In this document: in pieces, positions 36,730 through 50,040 of the stretch
Layout of the letters: each line of letters starts with the position of its first letter
Position numbering within the stretch: position 1 is the first letter of the stretch
NCBI GenBank assembly: GCA_011634665.1
Contig: WAEK01000003.1
Span: 3,173,501-3,237,500, forward strand
Length of the DNA stretch: 64,000 bases
Direction: 5' to 3'
From: Mortierella sp. BCC40632
Lineage: Eukaryota; Mortierellomycota; Mortierellomycetes; Mortierellales; Mortierellaceae
Program-made: the position numbers and the translations under genes
The notes under the pieces: generated by a model
Database searches by the model: none
The model's input: the letters and a program-made list of their open reading frames with translations, nothing else
Told to the model about the DNA's origin: nothing

Positions 36730-39700
36730 GAGAATTCGTTCCATAGATGGGTCCATGGTTGTCGAGACTATGGGCTCGCTAAAAGACAAGGGAGAAGGAG
36801 AGACCTTACAGAAATAGGATCAAGAGGTAAAAGGAAAAGACGTTAGACCACATCTGGCCTTTGCCCCGTCTTAGATAGCGTCGCTCCAAGAATCCATTGG
36901 ACTTTTGTAGTGAAGGCGCCTATCGAGCTGATTTTTTTTTTTTTTTTTTTCCACTTCGAGCTTCCCTTCCTTGCCTCTCTTGCCCATCGCAACTCGTCAG
37001 TCATCACCTTCAGCTATCTTTGCTATATGATCTTGTTTCTTTCCCTCCAACGGATGTGTTCAGAAGTGATGACGGGATCTTGGGACACTTCTGGGGATTG
37101 GCGAGAGGAAAAACCAGATTGGTATTCGCCTGACATCTCGGACCAGCATAACATCGACGGGTCTCTCCAAACAATGAAGTTCTTGCTAGCAGATCTCGTG
37201 TATTTTTTTTTTGTCTTTGACAAGCTCCCATCCGCTCCATGGCAGTAACATGCGCCAAAGAGTGATCTCTTTTGGAGTCAATCAACAAAGAGCAATGAGC
37301 GTGAGTATGGTAAGGTCCTTGAGTAGTACTCGTCCTATCCTGACCTATCCTACTGACCCCCAGTAGGGAGGGGGTCGGCGTGGCACCATCTTCCCGTCTT
37401 CGACGCCCTCCCTATGTCTGACTCCCTTACATGGCAGGGAAGAACACCTGTTTTACTGCTTTGAATAAGGACCGACGAGAACAGGTCGAACATCTTTGGT
37501 TCGGGCCATGACCTTTGCTGATGAGTATCTTCATTGCTTTCCCATCTGGGATTCCAGACGTTCTTTTCATTCGTTCTTTCATTCATTCTCTCACGCACGC
37601 ACGCACCTTTCTCTCTCTCTCTCACTCTCTCTCTCAATCTCTCTTTCCTTCTTTCTTCCTTTCTTTCTTCCCTTCTCTTTCAATTTTGTGCTCTATCGTC
37701 TTGACTGCATGCACGAGACAAAGTCTCAACATTCTTCTGCTCGTCTTCTTGATTCGATACGCTCCTCTCTCCCCTTTTACATCGAACCCCTTGAAGGATG
37801 TGTCGTGATATAGGTGACTATCTACTGTGCTATACATTTTATTTTCGGCTGTGTGCAGCTCTCAAGTTGCTTTTCATAGGCGTGCTTTGGTCTTTTGCGC
37901 ATATTCATCCTCTCTTCCCATACCAGAGAGGGTAAATTGGTGGTGGAAGCAGCTGCCCTTGCACGGTGTAGCTGCCGAACCTGGTGTGCATGGCTTCTGT
38001 ATGCAGACGACAGGCTTGATTAAGTCTGATTGGACCGAGAGTGCCCATTTTACACACACAATACGGTGCAAAAAGATCGAATGCTCCTGTGCTGACTTAA
38101 GAAGTCGTGTTCTTTCAGAGTGTAAACGAAATCTAAGGTTGCACAGCATTTCGTCCACTGCCTCCCTCTCTCCATTCTCTCCCCCTTGTGTGCTCCTCAA
38201 TCGAATGCACCGTGTGCCCACTGACCAATGTACTTAGCGCGCTTGACCTGAACTAGAGTCCAGAATTGTGCCTACAACACCAATCGCTTTCGCTTGTTGC
38301 AACTAGATCTTTGTTTGAAGGATCGCTAATAGGTATCTTGCTTTTAGATCCTTGGATCGCCTACCATTCACCATCTACCTTTCTCTTTCTCCTTCCCTCT
38401 CTCTCTCTCTCTCTTATTTTTTTTTTTTTTTTTTTTTTTTCCTGAGCGACACTCTTCCCGTCTGTCCTTCCTACAAAGGAAGGATAATTGCGGTAAAATA
38501 GTCTTCATATCCAGTGAAGTAAGAAACGGGTAATAAACGGTGTAGCCACCATTCCAAAAACCACATCGCGAAACAGACCTAACCTATCCATCTTTTTTTT
38601 ACAACATCTCTGTTTCTTTTTTTTTCTTCGATCCCCTCGCCCATGGTCACAGTACCCTCCATTCTCATAAAACTGTATGCGCCGTGCATGGACTGCATCT
38701 CTGTGAATGTTTTCTTTTGTTTTCTGGTTCGTGCATTTCGCATCCTCTCTCTCTCTCTTTTGTGTTGCGGAAGTTAGATATGCAGTTCCCAGTCGAGAGC
38801 GTGCGCGCGCGCGCGCTTCAATATGTACAATACACCGCACATACCACCATCTCGGATATGCAATGTGGGTTTTAGGGCATGAACTCCATGCAGTCTAACA
38901 CCAAGCTGCAGCTATTCTTTTTTAACTGAGGAAGGAGAGGGAATAGAAGGAAGGGGGGGAAGGGACAAAGAAGGAGAAAGAAAGGGAGAAGAGAAGAGAC
39001 TGTCTACAAAAAAAGTTATGCCGCACCCTGTTTTTTTTTGTCTCTCTCTTTCTTTCTTTCTTTCTTCGCCTTCCCCTTAGACTTTCTCTACCATCGCTCT
39101 TTTGTTTTATTTCTCCCTTATCAATGCATAGGTTTGTGTAGCCCCAAAAAAAGGGACCCACAAAAAGCATTTGCATCACCCTACATGGCACTTTTCATGG
39201 AATGCGCCCATGGCGCAGTGAACACATGTCCTCAAACATGTATATAATTCTCGATCAAGGAATGCCGTGTTTTGACCCAAAGTTCATCATGCCCTCCTTC
39301 CCCCCATGGGAAAGGAGGGTATGGTGTCAGTGGAATGGTAGTGCGGTGTAGCCAATCTTTGACACGATATAGTTTGTCGAGAAGACAGAAAAAAATGTAT
39401 CACCCGAAGGACTTTCCGTGGAATGTGGGTGTTTGTGCGAGACTGTGTGTGATGTCTCTTTTGGTTCGGTGGTACACAAGGTTGCACAACTGGCCCATTG
39501 TATGTGCTCTGATGTTCAACTCTTGTGCTCTGCACTTCTTCTCAGGTACAACTTGAGTGGTCACATCAGCCACCTGCGATGAGGAACCACATTACTCAAT
39601 GATGAGCAGAAGCAGAGTCAGACTCTGAGTAAACGAAATCGACACTAGTCTTGAGAAGGAAGGGGGTGGGATGGAGGTGGATGTCAATTCCGTAGTTTGA

Positions 39701-41788
39701 ACCGTTTGGGTGAGTCTCTGCTCTTTGGGCAGCACGTTCCTTGAACTTTGCTCATCCCATCTTCCAGCCTTCATATCACGGACACCTAATCCCTGAGAAT
39801 AAGGGATCTAACAGAATCGGGATCTCACCCACATGAGCAGATCGAGGCTAGGGCGTGGATGTCAAGGAGATGTAACAGGTTTGTACTAGACTAAGAAGGA
39901 AGGGGGGTAAACTGCGATGAGACGGGGGAGGCTTGTTTAGCAGGAGTAACCTGAGCGTGGCATAGGCCAGAATACAGAGAGAGATACAAGACGCGCAATC
40001 ACCCGGAAATGGTTTTTTTCCCTTCCCATCTAGACCTTCGCTTGCACCTTCCTTCCACCGGCTAGTTTGCTTTGACGCGGTGTTGAGCGCATGTTTCTAT
40101 GGTTGAAAAGGCATCTGCTCCAGGGGGTTTACTGTTCATTGTCGCGTTTTCTTTCTCCTCCCCTTTCACCACGCAGTCTCGATTCGCTGTTTCTCACTTT
40201 TTTCGTTTTTATCCTCTTTCCTTCGCCCCCTTCCTCCTTCACTGCCACTTTCTATTCACGTTTTGAGGCGGAACAAATACGAACAGGCTTCGCTGAGAGA
40301 GGGCTCACCCTCCTCCTTTCTGTTCTTCAGTTCCCGAGTTCCCAGCATCGGCTGAGTTTTGACTTTTTTTTTTTTCTTTTTTTTTTGCCCCGAATACCAG
40401 AGACACAAACAGGACACAAACATAAAGAATGTGGTCCGTCCACATTTCGTGGCTCCCTCACTCACATTGCACGACAGTAGTACACGGGATCAATGCATAT
40501 TTTGTTCACAAGTAAAGAGACTCTCGATTATAATACATCGGGCCCCATTTGCTCCTTTCGTCAGCATGCTTGAAAATATTTTTTTTTTCATCTCGAGGAT
40601 CGTATCGTCTCCCCCTCTCCTCTCTTCTCCCCTCCTTCCTCCATCCATTAGTGTCATTGCGCAACTCAAGCAAACATTCACAAACAAAAAGAAAAAGTAG
40701 GAGCGGGACACAGAAGGCCCTTGCTGCACTCTCTTTTTGCCCTCGGGATACACCCTTGTGCGACTTGGAGGCAGCGTAAGTGGCGAAAGCGCAAGTTTTT
40801 TTTTTTTTTTTTTTTTTTTGAGAGAGAGAGAGAGAGAGAGAAAGGTAGGGGGCTCACTCTTCTGATGTCTGAGCGGAACCTGCAGTGAGCATTGTCAGTG
40901 CGAAAGACAAGAGGCGAGATCACAGACGTACAAACACACATTCACACCTTCACACCCTCACATACATACAGTCAATACACACAAACACACACAAACACAC
41001 ACACACAAAACTCAAGGATGCATACAATATAACCTATTAGGGAAAATTGAACGATGGTCATCGAACAGTGGGTTCCTTAGGCTCTTGGTGCAGGTGCACT
41101 TCACATGCAGTCGGGTCGGTGGTTTGGTGGTCGAGAAGCATACTCTGCATGATAAATGGAATGGGTTCCATCTATCTGGCGGAGCAAATGCAACTCTTGT
41201 CAAGTCGAAGCCAATAGTGCTTCAGCTCAAAATCCATATTCTTAGATCGAGACAGAAGCTGGAATCCTACAAAGCAATTGCTCAGAGTATACTAGGAAAT
41301 GAGGAGGAAGAATGAGCCTCCTGTCACGTCAACTGGTCAGCAACTTTTCTCAAGTGTTAGACCTCAATACTTTCGTGCCTAACGCCATAGCGCACAATAA
41401 CTTGGCTTTTCTTCGAATAGAAGAGGACGGACGAGACCGAGTCGAAATCAAGGGGAAGGAGGGAAGTAGAGAGAGAGAGAGAGAGAGAGAGTGTGTGTGT
41501 GTGTGTGTGTGTGAAAGACAAAGAGAGAAAAGTGAAGTTAAGGAAGGAGGAGAGTGGTAGGGGGAAGTTAGAAAGGTACCAAAGCGTTACTGTTGCTGAC
41601 ATGAGCAGTCAGAGAAAGCCCATACCGTTCAGTGCCCGAGCCCCGCCTCCACTTTTCTTTCTGACACAAATCGTGAGCTCAATGGAAACAGGACAACAGA
41701 ACAGAGCTTTCTTCTAACCTTGTTCGGCCTAACAAACTTTTGGGTTTTTGTTATATACCCTTTTTTTTGTGTTCTCCTTTTTTCTTTT

Positions 41789-41789
41789 T

Positions 41790-41826
<37 letters not shown>
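41789..41826. repeat. Poly(T) tract
   Basis: About 38 T bases in the gene-poor block. Confidence 0.95.
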
Positions 41827-41827
<1 letters not shown>

Positions 41828-42020
41828 TTTTTCCTTCACTCTCAAACCCCATTGACAGTGTTTGTGATGCTCATATTCATGGTTTTATTCTCTGAAAAAA
41901 AATCGACAAATGAAGGAAAGAACCCCCATTTTCCAGTGCTAGTGCCTCTCCTCCACAGTGTCATCTACGCTTTGACTCTCTTTTTTTTCCCTCCTCCCTT
42001 CAACTGAGATCTCATTCAAT

Positions 42021-42055
42021 CGCAGTTCATCGCAGTTCATCGCAGTTCATCGCAG
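42021..42055 (+). repeat. 10-bp tandem repeat (CGCAGTTCAT), 3.5 copies
   Basis: Three perfect copies plus a half copy. It is unlike the mono- and dinucleotide tracts that dominate the block. Confidence 0.9.
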
Positions 42056-42975
42056 AAAAGTAAGGAAGAATGGCTAGACGCGACATCAGTTGCGAAAGGC
42101 CTTGAATTTTTTTTTATCGTTGTTTTTATTGAACGCCACAGATTCTCCCAAAATCAACTTCTTCTGGCCTTGCGAACAGTCCCCCTCCCCCTCCCAATGG
42201 CATATTGGGAGCCCAAAGACGCAATTCGAACCACATCCTGGACCATTCGCCAGTCTAACAAACAATTACAGTTAGGGAGGAGAAGGGGTCCTTTTTCACT
42301 CTTCACAAAAGTTCTGTGGGAAAGAAAAGTGCCAGTTCTTTCTTTGAATGGTGGGTGACATGTGCGAGTGCCTCATTGTGATGAGAGTACAAAGCTGACT
42401 GTAAATATGTTCTATTACCCCCAGGGTGTAACCACACCAACATTCATCGTCGTCATCATCGTCATTCGTCAATACCATAGGTCGAACTAATGAGCATGAA
42501 CATGGGCCTTTTTTCCAGTTCTAGGGCAAGTTGACGAAGGTCTTGTTTATTGCGCCCTGTAGTGCAGGGATAAAGTGTCTGCGACTTTTCTTTTTTTGAA
42601 AGAAAAAGTTAACTTGTTAGCTATTTCATCATGGACGCCTCCCAACATGGCGTTCGGATGCATGCAGGTCGATCAAGGAACCACCTCCCTCCCTCTCTCT
42701 TTCTTTCTCTCTTCTCTTTTCTTTCTCTCACCCTCGCTCTCATTCTCTCCCACACAACATGCACATTAACACGGGCAAGGCGCACTGGACCATCCGTCAC
42801 ATGGTCTTTTCTCTCCGAATGAACCCTGGGTTATCCATCAAGCGACTTACTTTTGATCTTGCATATGCCCACGCCCATCCGCTCATCTCTTTTGCCTATC
42901 CGGAGATAGTCAAAAGGCAGCTGATCTCAAGCAAATACTCTTTCCGGGGTCCGTGCGGCTTTGAGATCTCCACGC

Positions 42976-43007
<32 letters not shown>

Positions 43008-43678
43008 CCTCAGCTTCTTCCATTTTGTCTTGCTCCACATTGATTTTGTTGCCTTTGATGGTCTAATAGTTATTGACAAGATCAGGTGCTGTAAACAAGA
43101 ATTGACCATGTTGAGTTGTATATTATGCCAATGCCGTCATTTTGCCTAGGTGAATATAATAGAACTTGGGCCGAGACAACCCGACTATTAAAAAAAAAAG
43201 AAAAAAAATGATGGAGAATAGACGCAATGGGAAAAGGGAGGCATGAGAAAAAACTCTTCGTTCCTTCCTTCCTTCGTTCCTTCCTTCCCCTTCTCCCTCC
43301 TCTCTCCCTCTTTAGCAGTATCTTCAAATACATAGCTGTCCATTTGACAACAGGTCTACGACCCAGTCACCACCTCAAGCTAACCTTTTTTTTTTTTCGC
43401 GTTCAAAAAATCTTAAACCGAGACATAGTTCACGCGTGTGTGTGCACGGTCTAAAATAATTTCAGGCACAGGCTGGTCCTGAAAATACAACTTGGGACTT
43501 TTCCTTGATAGACGATGCGACTTTTCGTAAACATGCATTTCCGCCTTCCCTGTGAATTGAGAAGAGTCTGCTCTTGAACTTGACCGAGATATTCCAGAGC
43601 ATCAGTAACTCTAAATAATAGTCTCTGATCACACGGGTGGATAATAGTCGAGAGAAGAGTGAACACTGCGGAAAAAAT

Positions 43679-43710
<32 letters not shown>

Positions 43711-44615
43711 AATACCTTGAGGTAGCTCGCAACCGATGTAATCTTGCATGGAAAACAAAAAGAGAATCAATGTCCTGCTTAAGCCCAAATGCCAAGCACG
43801 GGACAAGAAAACAGCCTGTGATACCTCACACTCGGTACTCACTGCCACCGTTCTCTACATGAGATTAAAGTTAGTCCATGGCGCCACTTGCGCAGTGTTA
43901 CAGAATACGGCAGGTACGAGGCTGTGGGGAGTACGGATGTGTCCGCAGAGATTTTCCGGGTAATTCAATCTCATTTTAAAGAGAATGTCCAGTGACTCTT
44001 GCTAAGATCGCGAGTCAGATGAGAGAGAGAGAGAGAGAGAGAGGAAGAAACAACATTCTGGTCGCTCACATTAGCAGAGAGATCGGTCTATAGTCATTTG
44101 CATATCAATGATTGGTGTCCAGTTGCTAGAGTCAATTACAAATAACTGCGAAAGAGGGGACGGAGGGACAACTTAGTATGACCAATCTGGTTGTGTCGTT
44201 TGGGTCGCCAAGCGCCACTATTTCCGTGTTCGTCCATTCCTATCATACTTTGACAAAGGTTACACACAAACGCATGCTTTTGATGCATGTCCACGATGCA
44301 TGCACCAATGCAACGTGCTCCGTCAGCTATTTACGGCTCAAAAGCAATCAGCATTCCACAGAAAAGCTGTAAGGCACAATCACCTTTTTTTTTTTTTTTT
44401 TTTTTTTTTTTTCAGAGAAACCTGGGCTGAGGTGCATTTTATGAGGATCAATCAACTAGAGAGGGAGATAAAAGATAGTCATTGGGTTGCATTGGCCGCA
44501 GAGCCAGGCTGTCTCATCTCAAAGGAACCGTAAACCTTTGGGGTTTCCATCTCTTTCCGTTTCCCAACAGCCCACATCCTGTTACAGCAGTCAATTAGAT
44601 ATTGACTGACACACT

Positions 44616-44650
<35 letters not shown>

Positions 44651-45076
44651 GCATATAATAAGTATGATTACTAGAAGTGATACAATATCCAACGCCGTGG
44701 CATGCCCTTCACCTCGGCTCTTGGCAAACACAGCGGATGGGTCCTTGTGAAAAAAGAAGAAAGAAAAAGACCAGCTTGATTCTATGACCCTCTCTCGCTT
44801 CGAGTTCTCTCCTTGTGTTCCTGAGTACACACATCGCGGACAGCCGCATTTCCATCTCTGACGTGACAGTACTTTGATGGAAGGTGTCTAGAGAAACAAG
44901 TATGTTCCTGAGGCAACCATGCATTTGTCAAGAGCAGGCTAAGTAAGCCTTGTCTCTAATGGCGACAAAATACTCTTGATCTGGCGTGACACTGGCGTGC
45001 GCAAGACCCATTTTGCCTTGACCTTTTGCCTCCTCCTACCCCTCCTCTCCTCCTCTCCTCCTTCTCCTTGCTTTGG

Positions 45077-45080
<4 letters not shown>

Positions 45081-45136
<56 letters not shown>

Positions 45137-45178
45137 AAGAGAGAGAAAGAGAGAGAAAGAGAGAGAAAGAGAGAAAGA
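45081..45178. repeat. (GA)n with AAAGAGAG variants, about 98 bp
   Basis: About 23 GA units, then six AAAGAGAG-type units, forming one polypurine stretch. Confidence 0.93.
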
Positions 45179-46194
45179 GACGAGGCAATGTGGCCCTTCG
45201 TTGAAACGAGGCGATCCAATAAAGACACACCTACATCGACTCCGTCTATCTATAGTTCTCCTTGGAAACTAAGAGGATTCCGACATAGCTTGCGCCTGGA
45301 GGTAAAGCGGAAAGAGACTTTTATAGCCTATAGGTGTGTCTGCCGCTTTTACACGCGCAGTCCTGAGCTGGGCCTTTCTCCTTACATCTCTTTCTCCTCT
45401 CCATCCCTTCCTCCCTTCCTCTCTTTTTTTTTCTCTCTCTCTTTCTTTCTTTCTTTCTCTCTTCTCTTTTTCTCTTCCTCTCTTCTTTTTTCGTTCCTTG
45501 GACGGCGAAAAAGTTCAAAGGCACCTAAGAATGCCACCTGAAGGGAAGGGGCTAGTAAAAACTATGAGAGATAGAGAAAGAAAAACAAAAAAGCTGGCCC
45601 TCTTCCGGCCCTATTCCTGACCCTGATTCGCGATTGCCGACCTGGACCAAATCCATCAATAGTCACAACACTGTCTCAAATAAATTATTTGTCGCGTCGT
45701 GGACCACTTTACTGCCAACTTTCAATCGGACCTTGGTCGGGTTCCCATGCCCACATCAATGACATACAGGCCCTTTCTTCTGCCTTTTTGTTCCAGTCCT
45801 CTTCACCCTTGCTCCGCCCTGGCTGCGTCTCTCCTCACTCTTTTCCAAGGCCTGAATGCGTATCCTAACCCCCTTTGTCGCACACATTGCTCTCCTTTCC
45901 TCTTACTCTCACTCTATTTCTCTCTCTCTTTCTCACTCACTCCCTTCTTATCACCTTCCACGTCTTTTTTCTCCATACGTCGTGTATAATTTCATACCAA
46001 GTCTGATTCGTCTTTTTTTTTTTTTTTGCTTCAGACGTTTTCTTCAGAAAAAAAAAAACTCTCTCTTCACATTCGAGCGTTATCCACCCTCACAAAGTGC
46101 CCCTCCCACCTCCCTCCCACCTCATTCGATCCATCTCATTCTTACCCTAATCCAACATAATCTCCTCTAACGGCCTTGATCCCTCTCTCCTCCA

Positions 46195-46196
<2 letters not shown>

Positions 46197-46227
<31 letters not shown>
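46197..46227. repeat. Poly(T) in the SRPBCC 5' leader
   Basis: About 30 T bases, 145 bp upstream of the start codon. A second T run of about 21 lies at 46271-46291. Confidence 0.9.
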
Positions 46228-46370
46228 CAGAACTTGAACTCCTTCATCCCACAACCGGGTTCTTGGTTCATTTTTTTTTTTTTTTTTTTTTCTTCACTAC
46301 ACCTTACACCTACCTATCCGGTCAACCTTCTTCTCTTCTCTCTTTTACTTCACAATACACCATCCATACC

Positions 46371-48106
46371 ATGAAGGAGTACGAAGCCAGCACCACCATC
46401 AAAGCGACCCCGGAAGAAATCTGGCAAGTCTTGACGGACTTGGAACACTACCAGGACTGGAACCCAATGATCCCTAAAGCCAGTGGTACCATCGCCGGTA
46501 ATAGAGAAAGAAGAAGAAGAAAAAAAAAAACTCGATCCACTTTACCAAACTCGAGACTATAGCATTACCTCCCCTTCCCTTCCTTCTCCTCCCCTTGTCC
46601 TCTCGCTTTTAAGGGAGCCTCCAATAGTTACTTTATTGACATATTTCCGAATTCTCATCTTTTTCTTCATGGGTGTTACCTTGTTCTCATTCTCTAGTGG
46701 ATCAGTCAATCAGTATCACCAGAAGGCTGCCTCTCCGGATATTTTGCGGTGCTCCTCACAGTAAGCTCTTCTTTTGCTTGATCTTTGTATTTTTACTCCA
46801 CCTATCATTGACTCGGCTCCAAAAAAAAAGTCAACACCGTGTTGTGTCTACACCATGAAAAAAGGACTCGGAAGATATATTTCGAATAGCAACTAACTCG
46901 TTTCATCATCACCTGTTTTACGGGGGGGATATTTTTTTTTTTATTCCTTAGCTTGCACTTGGTCGCCCAAAGTCACCAGGGTTGTTCCCAATGAATGTCT
47001 GGAATGGCACGAGCCAGCGGGAGCAAGCGGATTCATCGCTGTAAGGCCTTATCTTCATTCCTTGGAAGCAATTGAGCAACAGAGAAAAAAAAAAAAAAAA
47101 ACGATTGCGTGGACCGGCCCACTCACGCTCTCCGCTCTTTCTGACTCTCTCCTCCGTTTTCTTTACTCCCTATATATCACGCACCCCCTCCCATCTCTTC
47201 TCCCTTTCTTTTCATCGCTCTCTTTCTCCCTGTTTTTTTTTTTTTGCAATCTTTCTCTCCTCTTCTCCTAAAAAAAAAATTACACAGGGCACACGCTACT
47301 TTCACATCAAAAGCACCGAAAATGCTGCCGTCTCGGAATTCATTCAGGGGGAACGGTACGAAGGATGGGGTACTGGAATTTACTCAAGTTTTGGTACCAT
47401 GGAAGACGCTCGTCGAGGCTATGTTGCCATGAACACGGCCCTCCATGACGAAACCCTTCGTCGAAAGCTGGGTCATAGTGGCCAAGGCTCAATGCGTGAT
47501 CTAAACAAGTCATCTCCTTCGACTCAAGAAATCGAGGTTGCTCAATTGGATATTAGTGATTCAGTAGCGGTAGCAGCAGTAGCAGGTGAAGCTTCTTCCT
47601 CAACAGCTTCTTCGCCTACTATCCCTCGTCGTGCTTCCTCTTCTTCTGCCTCGGACCCCATGCCTGCATCCACAACAAAGACCAAGCTCGAACAAAATGA
47701 AAAATCAACAGAGCAGGACTCTGAGAAACCAACCACCACAGCGCCAGTACCATCATCAGTCTCCACAACCGAGAAGCCAACTGAAAAACGGTCGAGTCTC
47801 ATTGGCTCAGGGCTCTCTTCCCTGTTTGGCGGTTCCAGAATCGCGACCGAGTCCCGTGTGAAGGAGGCTGGAGAGCCTGAGAAGCTGAGTCCCGACCATC
47901 AAGGCGAGGGTAACAACGACGATGACGACGATGATGACGACGATACTGCCGCGGATGATGACGAACTCAGAGACGGACTTGATCCTCAAGAGGATGCAGA
48001 GACCCCCGAGGCAAAGAAGGCTCGAGAGGCCAAGAATGCTGAACGGATTGAACTCGACTTTGGTTCGGGACTTGGGGACTTGGGAGACTTTGGAATGCTG
48101 GTATAA
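46371..48106 (+). CDS. SRPBCC-fold (polyketide cyclase/START-like) protein with acidic tail
   Basis: Proposed exons: 46371-46497, 46698-46760, 46952-47040 and 47288-48106, about 365 aa. The N-terminal half has the SRPBCC opening: an alternating strand (YEASTTIKATPEEIWQVL), then the TDLEHYQDWNPMIPKASG helix-turn and later VTRVVPNECLEWHEPAG. This fold binds hydrophobic ligands in a deep pocket, and the ligand cannot be deduced. The second half is disordered: Ser/Thr/Pro-rich, with a run of nine Asp and a final DFGSGLGDLGDFGMLV. Junction phases agree (1, 1, 0). The exon at 46698-46760 is short and its ends are the least certain. The first ATG after a pyrimidine-rich leader is used. Confidence 0.82.
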
Positions 48107-48445
48107 TCGAAGGCCATGACGAAAAAAAAAAAAAAAAAAAACATACTTTAATTTTTTTGTCCATGTTGGTCCTTTCCCACTTTCGTCCTGTCCAGCATTA
48201 GCATAGATACCAGTGACATAACACATACTCGAGTGTCAGATAATAAACAACAACGGCAAAAAAAAGTCGCCTGCTTTTTATTGGGCTTTGGGGGAGTATA
48301 AAGGCTGTGATCACCTCGGTTCGCGTGTTGGATGGAGAGACGAGGGGATCACCCTCTAACGGCTATTAGTTCTCAAAGAAGTCGCTTCGCTCATACAGCC
48401 GACTGGGCAAGCGCTTCCTCGTTTCCTTGTTTCCTTGTTTCCTCT
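48107..48445. other. Convergent 3' intergenic region
   Basis: About 340 bp with a short A run just after the SRPBCC stop and an AATAAA. No coding signal. Confidence 0.55.
48242..48247 (+). terminator. Candidate poly(A) signal of the SRPBCC gene
   Basis: An AATAAA about 135 bp after the stop codon, in the gap to the convergent UBE2G1 gene. Confidence 0.4.
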
Positions 48446-49827
48446 TTACATTTCTGCAGATTCTCTTGTCAGTCGTTGGACCTTCTTCTTATATGAGGGA
48501 TAGTCATCGCGCCACATTTTCTATGGATGACGAGAAAAAAAAAAAAAAAAAAAAAAAGAGAGTTGAGTTTAATGGCCAAACTTTGAGAGATCCAAGTAAG
48601 AGGTGCAGGTAGGGTGGGTATTGTTTGAAACTTACTGCAGCTTCGACGTTTGCAGGGCTTTCATCGTTAGGGCTTGACAGCATTGAAATGACACTGATCA
48701 AGATGGTTTCAACTGTGTGGACAGGGGACCATCGTTCGTTAGCCGGTTCGTATCCGTACTTGTCCTCGCCAGGTGGGTGCTATATCATACAATAAAGTAT
48801 ACGAGAGAAAAATTAGTCAGATATCTAGAACATCGTAAAGTCCAACGAGACCAGTGGGTGGAACTGGGTAAGAAAATTGGTACACATGGCTTACCAAGAT
48901 GGAAATGCAAACCTCGCCAGAGGGGTAAACTATGATGAGAAGAAAAAGAATACCGGATAGGGTTAGCTTTTCATTCTCACTAATAGACTATGGCAAGAGC
49001 AAGCGTGGAATGGAAAGAATAGAGCCTACCATTGGGATGGTAAATCGTTGTCTTGAACTCCAGCTTTGGTGGCATCAGTGGATAAGCATCTGGGAAGGTC
49101 ATAATTGCCCTGAAAAATCCGCCTTCACTATGATTGTCAAGAAAGAAAAAAAGAAATCAAGACTCCAAAGATTAGGGATAGGTGGTATGAGGGTAGTCAG
49201 TGAGTAATGCGGCGTGGAAGGAGGGGTGTGCACCAAGCACCGAGAGTAAATTGGCCGAAATACGATATTGCCGCAGCAAGGTGGTCCAGCTTGCATCTCC
49301 CCCTGCCTTGCTCTACAGTATCGCAGAAGGGAAAGGACGGAAATTGTGGTGTCGTCACGGCAGACAAGGATATGAGAGGTAAGTGTTGTTCTGTTCAGTC
49401 TAGGTGATGTTTTCCCAGACCACAGTATCTCCATGCACTTTTTTTTGCTGAAGTGTTGTTGGCATGGTGGCGGAGCCGCAGCAAAAAACGCTTTCGGCTT
49501 TGCCTTCGCTTGTCCATGCGGGGTGTTGAGGCTTACTAGAGTGTGTCTGGAGGTCCCATAATCATGATTTCCCACTATGGACCAGAGAACAGGAGAGAAG
49601 GATAGAATGGGAAACCGTCAGTCAAGCCCCTTGTGACACAATGTCGGGAGCAACCATTTGGCTGCAGCGCGGAAATCCCGCCGCATCGGCCTTGCCGCAG
49701 ACCATAACAAAAAGTCTCGAGGGAGAAGTCGCATGGCACACCAAACTCTTACCACAAAGATGTTGTTGTCCTCGAGGAGACCAGCCGAGAATCCCTCTAC
49801 GGGGTGTTTGGTCAGCTCTAGAACCAT
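48446..49827 (-). CDS. UBE2G1: Ubiquitin-conjugating enzyme E2 G1 (Ubc7-type)
   Basis: Exons in transcript order: 49827-49753, 49574-49537, 49127-49030, 48929-48895, 48779-48636 and 48520-48446, about 154 aa as modelled (human 170). The E2 passes ubiquitin from E1 to E3-bound substrates, and in the Ubc7 class it works in ER-associated degradation. Visible: [27 protein letters not shown], the IYHPN motif, the catalytic Cys in GEVCISIL (about residue 78), then [17 protein letters not shown], the acidic-loop insertion typical of the G-type, and [20 protein letters not shown]. Phases agree at every junction. About ten N-terminal residues of helix 1 are missing compared with relatives, so a short upstream exon may have been missed and the ATG at 49827 is provisional. 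Confidence 0.92.
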
Positions 49828-49999
49828 CGCGGAAACGGAGACGCAGATAGAGAGATAAAGACTCTAACGGTTAGTATCCTGGCACTCAATTTTTGCTCTG
49901 TTGCTACCATTGCTACTATCACTGCGTCTGAGCCGAATTGTGGGGGAAGGAGTTAAGAGAGGGAGAGAGGGAGAGAAAAAGAGAGAGAGAGTGAGAGAA

Positions 50000-50040
<41 letters not shown>

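Larger units (their letters stand above)
32029..46370. other. Gene-poor, simple-repeat-rich block (about 14.3 kb)
   Basis: No frame here shows a recognisable domain, a credible multi-exon structure or coding-like codon use. The open frames follow (TC)n, (GA)n, poly(T) and TTTTC tracts. Weak protein-like stretches (for example minus-strand 43451-43795 and plus-strand 41085-41315) have no identifiable family. No tRNA, rRNA, terminal-repeat element or origin was seen. The last few hundred bases form the T-rich 5' leader of the SRPBCC gene. Confidence 0.5.

Noticed and set aside
42759..43043. Short plus-strand frame in the gene-poor block
   Set aside because: Its second half is encoded by a poly(T) run, and no family resemblance was found.
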